Assembly (NCBI GenBank): GCA_045538735.1
Contig: JAZSRY010000063.1
Coordinates: 1-64,000, forward strand
Direction: 5' to 3'
DNA from: SIG459 sp045538735
GTDB taxonomy: Bacteria > Bacillota > Clostridia > Oscillospirales > Oscillospiraceae
Length of the DNA stretch: 64,000 bases
The position numbers were made by a program, and so were the translations under genes. The number at the start of each line of letters is the position of its first letter. Positions within the stretch are counted from its first letter, which is position 1. This document shows, piece by piece, positions 59,013 through 64,000 of this stretch. The notes beneath the pieces are model-generated. The model was not told the origin of the DNA and did no database searches. It saw nothing but the letters and a program-made list of their open reading frames with translations.

Positions 59013-60203
59013 TTAACCTCCGTAGTGCAGTGCATCGATGGGCTTCATCTTTGCAGCCTTGTTTGCGGGATAAAGGCCAAACACAATGCCGATAACAAAG
59101 CAAAAACACACAGCCAATGTCACGACTCCTCCATCAAGATGGAAGGACATATCAAGGCTTGCCACGACGGTACTTACTATCTGCAGGATAGACCAGCTGA
59201 GGAAAATGCCCAAGGCGCAGCCCATCATGCACAACACCACGGCCTCCATCAAAAACTGAGTCAGGATGGTGCCGCGGCTTGCACCTATAGCCTTTCGGAT
59301 GCCGATCTCACGGGTACGCTCGGTAACAGTAACCAGCATGATATTCATAATGCCGATACCGCCCACTATCAGGGAAATGGCTGCAATACCGCCCAAAAGG
59401 ATGGCAAGCGCGGAGGTAATAGAGTCCATAGTCTCCTCCAGCACATTCTGGGAGGACACGCGGAAAGCATCCTCATCATCCTCAAACCGCTGCATAAGAA
59501 TATCCTTCATAGCCTTTTCCGCCATTTCCACTGTACCACCTTCAGCGGCAGTGCAGTAGAAGGAGGTCACCTCCGCATTGGTCTTTGAGGACAAGCGGAC
59601 GAGGGAGGTGTAAGGAATATAGGCGACCATGCTTCCTGCGGTAAAAACGGAGCTGAGGGAATCCTCGCTGTCAGCCAGAACACCAACAACGGTATATTTA
59701 ACAGAGTTTATGGAAATGGACTGTCCCACGCAGTCAGTATAACCTATAAGCTCTTCTGCAGCGGATTCGTTGATAACGCAGATATAGCTGTGATTTTCAA
59801 CGTCACTCCTTTTAATCCAGCGTCCCATAGAGAGCTGCAATCCCTGAATGTCATAGTAAGGAGAAGTGGTGCCGTAGACCATCATACTGCCGCTGCTGCC
59901 ATTGGCAGAGGCTAAAAGATTATCGGAGGCGGTGGGCGCAATAAGCCCCAGTTCAGCCTTATCCATCCACTCATCCAGAGTTTCGATGTCAACAGGATTA
60001 CCCTTATCATCTCTGATGCTGACAGTAAGCATACTGTTGCCAAGATTGGCTACAGCATCTGTTACAGAACTGGTGGCACCGTTGACGAGGCTGACCAGAA
60101 CCACCAGAGCCATAACGCCGATGATGATGCCCAGCATAGTGAGAATAGCACGCATTTTATTGGCACCGATGGAGCGCAGCGCCATTTTCAGAGAGAGTAT
60201 CAT
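59013..60203 (-). CDS. MacB-type ABC transporter permease
   Basis: A 396 aa FtsX/MacB family permease. One N-terminal helix (about 20-40), a large extracytoplasmic MacB_PCD domain (about 45-265) and three C-terminal helices. The block GGIGIMNIMLVTVTERTREIGIRKAIGA is the family signature. Its ATG overlaps the ATPase stop by 4 nt. Such transporters move peptides, lipoproteins or drugs by mechanotransmission. Confidence 0.92.
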   Translation of the reverse strand: MILSLKMALRSIGANKMRAILTMLGIIIGVMALVVLVSLVNGATSSVTDAVANLGNSMLTVSIRDDKGNPVDIETLDEWMDKAELGLIAPTASDNLLASANGSSGSMMVYGTTSPYYDIQGLQLSMGRWIKRSDVENHSYICVINESAAEELIGYTDCVGQSISINSVKYTVVGVLADSEDSLSSVFTAGSMVAYIPYTSLVRLSSKTNAEVTSFYCTAAEGGTVEMAEKAMKDILMQRFEDDEDAFRVSSQNVLEETMDSITSALAILLGGIAAISLIVGGIGIMNIMLVTVTERTREIGIRKAIGASRGTILTQFLMEAVVLCMMGCALGIFLSWSILQIVSTVVASLDMSFHLDGGVVTLAVCFCFVIGIVFGLYPANKAAKMKPIDALHYGG

Positions 60204-60871
60204 AGCGCCACCTCCGTTATCCGTCCGTCCAGAATATGGATGGCGCGGGAGGCCTGCCTGGCCACGTCATTATCGTGGGTAATCAGCACGATGGTATTCC
60301 CCTGCTTATGCAGATCGTGAAAGATATCCATTATCTCCTGACTGGTCTTGGAGTCCAGGTTGCCTGTGGGCTCGTCCGCAAGGATCAGGCTGGGATTGGT
60401 CACCAAAGCCCTTGCAATGGCAACACGCTGCTGCTGACCGCCTGAAAGCTCCGTAGGAAGATGCTTGGCACGGTGGGAAAGGCTGACCTTCTCAAGGGCA
60501 GCTTTCACCCTTCTGTGCCTTTCGGCGCGGGGTACTTTCTGATATATCAGAGGCAGCTCCACATTTTCCTCCGCAGTAAGCTTTGGGATAAGATTGAAGC
60601 TCTGGAACACAAAGCCTATCTTCCGGTTGCGTATGCGGGCAAGCTCGTTCTCGCTGTACTCCTCAATAGGCAGCCCATCCAGATAATAGCTGCCTGCGTC
60701 TGCCACGTCCAGACAGCCGATAATATTCATCAGGGTAGACTTACCGGAGCCGGAAGGTCCGATAATACTGACGAACTCGTGGGGATATATGTGCAGGCTT
60801 GCATGGTCAAGAGCGCGGACACGCTCATCGCCCACAAGATAGATTTTGCAAAGGTCCTTAATATCAATCAT
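60200..60871 (-). CDS. MacB/LolD-type ABC transporter ATPase
   Basis: A 223 aa ATPase with Walker A GPSGSGKST, signature LSGGQQQRVAIARAL and Walker B LILADEPTGNLD. The insert typical of the LolD/MacB class (NKIGFVFQSFNLIPKLTAEENVELPL) is present. The ATG at 60871 follows AGAGGTGGGG and lies 11 bp after adaptor 1. Confidence 0.94.
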   Translation of the reverse strand: MIDIKDLCKIYLVGDERVRALDHASLHIYPHEFVSIIGPSGSGKSTLMNIIGCLDVADAGSYYLDGLPIEEYSENELARIRNRKIGFVFQSFNLIPKLTAEENVELPLIYQKVPRAERHRRVKAALEKVSLSHRAKHLPTELSGGQQQRVAIARALVTNPSLILADEPTGNLDSKTSQEIMDIFHDLHKQGNTIVLITHDNDVARQASRAIHILDGRITEVAL

Positions 60872-60882
60872 AGCCCCACCTC

Positions 60883-62550
60883 TCAGAAGCCGAATCCCAT
60901 ACCGCTGAACAGATCCATAATAGACCATGTCTTGGTATAGTAAATGATGTCGCCCTCAGACAGGCCGGATCTTACCTCAACAAACTCATTATTGGCAAGA
61001 CCGGTCTCAACATCCACTTTGCCGCCATACTCCTCGGTCTCGGAGTCGTAGCTTGTATATACAAAGGCGCCTGTGCTGGTCTGATGAAGGGCATCAACAG
61101 GAATGATGATGGCTTCTTCAATACCTTCAATACGCACATCCACCTCGGCGGTCATACCGGCAAGCATACCATCGAGCTTATCCAGCGTAATGGTTGCGCT
61201 GTAGCTGCCGGTAGCTGCGGTCTTATCAATCTCGGTAAGGATTCCGCAAAGCTTTTCATCGCTGACGGAGCTGACGGTTACGTCAGCCTGCTGACCGAGC
61301 TCCAGAGAAAGAATATCGGACTCATCCACGGAGATGGTTACAGACATACTTATATCAGGGGAAATGGTCAGCACTTCGCCGGAAAGAGTATCGGGCAAAG
61401 CGGTGCTACCCATAGCGGTACCTGCTGTAACACTGCTGAAGTCGCCGCTCATATAAGCAGCGGCCATTGCACTGCTGCTCATAGTATTGGTGCTCGAGGC
61501 ACTGCCAAGCTCCTCACTCTCCTCATCAGCTACAGAGAAAATGCTGCCGGAGATGGGGGCAACAAGGCCGCCGTTGCGCTGGATAACAAGCAGCTCCAGC
61601 AGAGTCTCCTCCGCCTCTATTCTTTCTCTCAGCAGAGAATCATAGTTGGCGCTGAAGTTTGTATCGGTGAGAGTGAATACAGTTGTTGAGGAATAAAGCT
61701 GCTGGTTCTCTTTCACATTTACATTGTTCACCGTACCTGCATAGCCGGTAACGGACAAGGGCTTATGTATATAAAGTCTGGCGGTTCCAAGCTCCGTGCC
61801 ATCCTGGGTCTTTACAGTTACTTCCTCATCATAGCGGGGTCCGTTGTCGCTGACAAGGACGGTAGCAATACCGGCGGAAACAGATTCCACTCTGCCGCTG
61901 ATCTCAGCGCCCTCGGCACGGATCACACTGACAGTGTCACCAACACTCAAAGTATCTGTCTCAATATCCAGTGCCATATAGCCGTCCAAAGATATTACGG
62001 CAAGGGCTCCGTTTGCCACCATACAATCGGCAACAGCCATATTCTTTTCCGCATAGATAATCTTCACTCTGCCGGAAACGCCGGCACGAACATAGCTATC
62101 CACCTTGTCGCCCTCGGCATCGCTGATAAGCTCATCCAGCTCTTCTATATGACTCTGCAGCTCGGACATGGCGTTTCTCACCGTCGAAAGATCAACAGTT
62201 GCCAGCAGATCTCCCTCGGCAACAATATCGCCCACATCCACAAGTCTCTCCCTGATTTCCACACCCTCGGGCAGGCACACCGTTTCGGTATCCACATTGC
62301 TCAAGGTACCGGATCCGGAAACCAGAGTGCTGATTGTGCCGGTGGTGGCCACGTACTCGAGGACTTCACCTATATCGGATGCGAAACGTTCTCTCACCCT
62401 CCGCTGCAGAATACCCACAGCCGCCACCAAAACAATAGCAAGCACCAGCACGATAATGATTATCGTTCGGGCAATCCTCCGTTTTTTCTTTTTCTTGGTT
62501 TTACCCAATGCCTCAAACAGGGCATCATCTTTCTGTGCCGCATTGCTCAT
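60883..62550 (-). CDS. Efflux adaptor protein 1 (HlyD/MacA type)
   Basis: A 555 aa membrane-fusion type protein, first gene of the export operon. A cluster of basic residues and one membrane segment (about 25-50) are followed by lipoyl-type halves (VDVGDIVAEGDLLATVDLS; NVNVKENQQLYSSTTVFTL) and a barrel domain with TAEVDVRIEGIEEAIIIPVDALH near the C-terminus. It has the same domain plan as adaptor 2 but is clearly different in sequence. The start has GAAAGGAAAG upstream. Confidence 0.82.
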   Translation of the reverse strand: MSNAAQKDDALFEALGKTKKKKKRRIARTIIIIVLVLAIVLVAAVGILQRRVRERFASDIGEVLEYVATTGTISTLVSGSGTLSNVDTETVCLPEGVEIRERLVDVGDIVAEGDLLATVDLSTVRNAMSELQSHIEELDELISDAEGDKVDSYVRAGVSGRVKIIYAEKNMAVADCMVANGALAVISLDGYMALDIETDTLSVGDTVSVIRAEGAEISGRVESVSAGIATVLVSDNGPRYDEEVTVKTQDGTELGTARLYIHKPLSVTGYAGTVNNVNVKENQQLYSSTTVFTLTDTNFSANYDSLLRERIEAEETLLELLVIQRNGGLVAPISGSIFSVADEESEELGSASSTNTMSSSAMAAAYMSGDFSSVTAGTAMGSTALPDTLSGEVLTISPDISMSVTISVDESDILSLELGQQADVTVSSVSDEKLCGILTEIDKTAATGSYSATITLDKLDGMLAGMTAEVDVRIEGIEEAIIIPVDALHQTSTGAFVYTSYDSETEEYGGKVDVETGLANNEFVEVRSGLSEGDIIYYTKTWSIMDLFSGMGFGF

Positions 62551-62732
62551 GTCTGAACTTTCCTTTCATCAACTTGATCTTCAGGGAGGCCACGGAATTG
62601 ATAATTCCATATCACCTGGATAAGGGTTTTAATGAACCCAATTATAACTAACACAACCAATAATAATAACATTTCACAGGGAATACAAGCCACAAAATGA
62701 AAGGTTTACATTTCTTTTACAGATGTAATCAA
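62551..62732. other. AT-rich upstream region of the export operon
   Basis: No gene is visible. On the minus strand a TATAAT lies at 62641-62646, but no convincing -35 box sits at the right distance, so the operon may need an activator or another sigma factor. A small hairpin GGAATT-ATC-AATTCC is in the leader near 62591-62605. Confidence 0.4.
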
Positions 62733-62763
62733 AAAAAGGGACTGCACTCGTGCAGTCCCTTAA
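62733..62763 (-). terminator. Terminator at the edge of the AT-rich region
   Basis: GGGACTGCA-CTCG-TGCAGTCCC is followed on the minus strand by seven T residues. It would end transcripts coming from the HEPN/macro side. Confidence 0.9.
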
Positions 62764-62970
62764 AAACTTTATATAACTTGCATGCAATGGGGCTAGCTAT
62801 GGCAAATTAAGCTTTTTTCTCTCTTTGCATCCCTGAAAAGCCCCTGATATGACAATGTGATCTACAGAGATTTACTTAGTCGAGAGGTTTCATGGTGGGG
62901 ATTTCACGGGTGATGTTGTTATACCCTTATTTATCCTGCCTTTTTCTGATTTCGTTAATCCAAATTATTT
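62764..62970 (-). other. Gene remnant region, no intact gene
   Basis: On the minus strand the frame ending TAA near 62880 encodes a short tail reading GYNNITREIPTMKPLD, but a stop lies directly in front of it, and a second short tail (WINEIRKRQDK) precedes that. Both look like ends of broken genes. I do not recognise the family. Confidence 0.35.
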
Positions 62971-63195
62971 TCATTGTTGGACACAACCTATCATAAACTG
63001 GCATAACTTTATCCCATTTGTCGTAACATTTGTCGTAAAAATTTGAGGGTGTTTACTATCCCCAGCAAAGAAGAACATCCGCATTATCCTCTTCCTGTCA
63101 ACACCTCCACCGCCGAGCAAGGACTCATTGGCGGCATTGACAATGGCATCAACCTTCATTTTTGTTATATCATTTCTTACTATTTCAAGCGGCAT
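62971..63195 (-). pseudogene. Truncated macro-domain protein
   Basis: The first 33 residues (MPLEIVRNDITKMKVDAIV...NAANESLLGGGGVD) are a classic macro-domain N-terminus, the ADP-ribose binding fold of O-acetyl-ADP-ribose deacetylases (about 180-260 aa when complete). After GGGGVD the sequence turns into 41 unrelated residues that include a 12 bp tandem repeat (63015-63038), then stops. The start has AGGAG before it, 18 bp after the HEPN-like gene. It is probably a deletion remnant and cannot form a macro fold. Confidence 0.8.
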
Positions 63196-63213
63196 ATTAT
63201 ACTCCTGTTTCAG

Positions 63214-63777
63214 TTAAACGCAAATCACCAAATAATCTGACCAATATTTTTCTTTCACATATTCTCGTCCTGAGTTTTCCGGTAACATATCCATAAGGAT
63301 ACGCAAGAGGATATAATGTGCCGTAATAGCGCACACTGCATTTTCTAAATTACCAAGTTCAGCGTTATCTAATCGATTATGCTTTAATTTTTGGTAATCT
63401 CTCCACCAAGTTAAGCCAGCATGCAGCTTTTTGTCATCCAAATCTTTGAACGGAAAACAGATTATTCCCTTATTAGCACTTGAAGTAGCACATTCGGGTG
63501 AATATACCATATCCTTGATGTCTTTTTGACTCGATAGAGTTTTTGCGTATATGGACATGTTATATTTTCGATCTTCCAATAATACGCCATGCTCTCTGCA
63601 AATAACCTTGAGAATTGAATCTATCTCAGAACAAGACAATAAGATAATCTTCATAAACTCATCAGAGTATGCGTTCTTATTAAGTTTTGACGGACAAACA
63701 TATTGAGAGGTATTTTTCATCATTTTCTCAATCGACAAATAATAACTCCAATACATTTCAAATGTATTCCGTTCCAA
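63214..63777 (-). CDS. HEPN-like protein of unknown function
   Basis: A 187 aa, mainly helical protein. The segment WWRDYQKLKHNRLDNAELGNLENAV... resembles the conserved core of HEPN-like hypothetical proteins, and R-x6-H (R129 to H136) fits the HEPN ribonuclease pattern R-x4-6-H. This is a motif reading, not proof of activity. The start is taken as TTG at 63777, 7 nt after AGGAGGT; a GTG at 63786 falls inside that site. Base composition is more AT-rich than the rest of the window. Confidence 0.55.
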   Translation of the reverse strand: MERNTFEMYWSYYLSIEKMMKNTSQYVCPSKLNKNAYSDEFMKIILLSCSEIDSILKVICREHGVLLEDRKYNMSIYAKTLSSQKDIKDMVYSPECATSSANKGIICFPFKDLDDKKLHAGLTWWRDYQKLKHNRLDNAELGNLENAVCAITAHYILLRILMDMLPENSGREYVKEKYWSDYLVICV

Positions 63778-63798
63778 AAATTTCACCTCCTGTTTCGA

Positions 63799-64000
63799 TT
63801 ATGCATTGAACATACGGTCAAACAACAAAGCAAAGTTCTTTTTGCATTCATCGCCTAAATCATAAGAACCTTGCGTTACCGCTTCAGCTATAATTTTTGC
63901 AATTAATGGCTTACTTAATTCTGGGGAAGTATTTGTTGCTGAACAGAATCTGTCAATTTCTTCTTTGGTAACAAGGTCTTCGATTACACACTTTGTGCCT
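63799..64000 (-). CDS. Partial gene of unknown function, C-terminal 66 residues
   Basis: The minus strand is open from the right edge to TAA at 63799-63801 and encodes an acidic-basic mixed tail (TKEEIDRFCSATNTSPELS, then NFALLFDRMFNA). It continues beyond the window. The stop lies 21 bp before the HEPN-like start, so the two are probably cotranscribed. No family recognised. Confidence 0.6.
   Translation of the reverse strand, partial: GTKCVIEDLVTKEEIDRFCSATNTSPELSKPLIAKIIAEAVTQGSYDLGDECKKNFALLFDRMFNA

Noticed and set aside
1..64000. CRISPR array, prophage or intact insertion sequence
   Set aside because: No regularly spaced repeats, phage structural genes or transposase genes were found; the only mobile-like signs are the short elements and fragments listed.

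Overview
The window reads as a chromosome segment of an anaerobic, probably spore-forming member of the Clostridia (Bacillota), of the Oscillospiraceae/Ruminococcaceae type. The evidence is clostridial operon order (rimP-nusA-ylxR-ylxQ-infB-rbfA-nrnA-truB-ribF; plsX-acpP-rnc-smc-ftsY; lepB-rbgA-rnhB-yraN; dprA-topA-trmFO), a SpoIVFB/SpoIVFA-like pair, a fused NadD-YqeK protein, a DUF1540 mini-protein and strong AGGAGG ribosome sites. Base composition is near balanced over most of the window and becomes clearly AT-rich after about 62.6 kb. Genus cannot be set from the sequence alone.

Layout. 0-6.4 kb: trigger factor with an in-frame amber codon near its end, a phosphoesterase, DUF1540, then a minus-strand operon lepB-rbgA-rnhB-yraN-thrC. 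6.5-8.7 kb: two lipoproteins and an acetyltransferase that separate lepB from rplS. 8.8-13.2 kb: rplS with a structured leader, a radical SAM/DUF2344 pair, and the sporulation-type protease pair. 13.3-13.8 kb: tRNA-Pro(CGG) followed by tRNA-derived fragments and hairpins. 13.8-19.2 kb: membrane alpha/beta hydrolase, ddl-murF, and a DEDDh exonuclease. 19.2-27.4 kb: the rimP-to-ribF translation operon, broken between infB and rbfA by a terminator and an inverted-repeat element of about 270 bp. 27.5-34.2 kb: mixed single genes including guaB, an OGG-type glycosylase facing an MFS transporter across a symmetric promoter region, and ProX. 34.2-54.0 kb: a long minus-strand housekeeping block (rpsU, leuS, rsfS, LCP, nadD-yqeK, yhbY, rdgB, ftsY, smc, Elp3-like radical SAM, rnc, acpP, plsX, trmFO, topA, dprA, SpoU methyltransferase).

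54.2-62.6 kb is a membrane and envelope region. It holds a DUF975 protein, a MerR-type regulator with membrane and zinc-ribbon parts coupled to a CPBP protease and driven by a 19-bp-spacer promoter with a central dyad, and a four-gene MacB-type export operon with an adaptor protein at each end. 62.6-64.0 kb is AT-rich accessory DNA: a truncated macro-domain gene, a HEPN-like protein and the tail of an unknown gene.

Points most worth a second look are the trigger factor amber codon, the infB/rbfA inverted-repeat element, the tRNA-Pro fragment cluster, the MerR-CPBP unit, the dual-adaptor exporter with its in-frame repeat tract, and the AT-rich HEPN/macro end. Starts were trimmed to the best ribosome-site match, so several are internal ATG, GTG or TTG codons. 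All family names come from motif recognition by eye; no database search was run.
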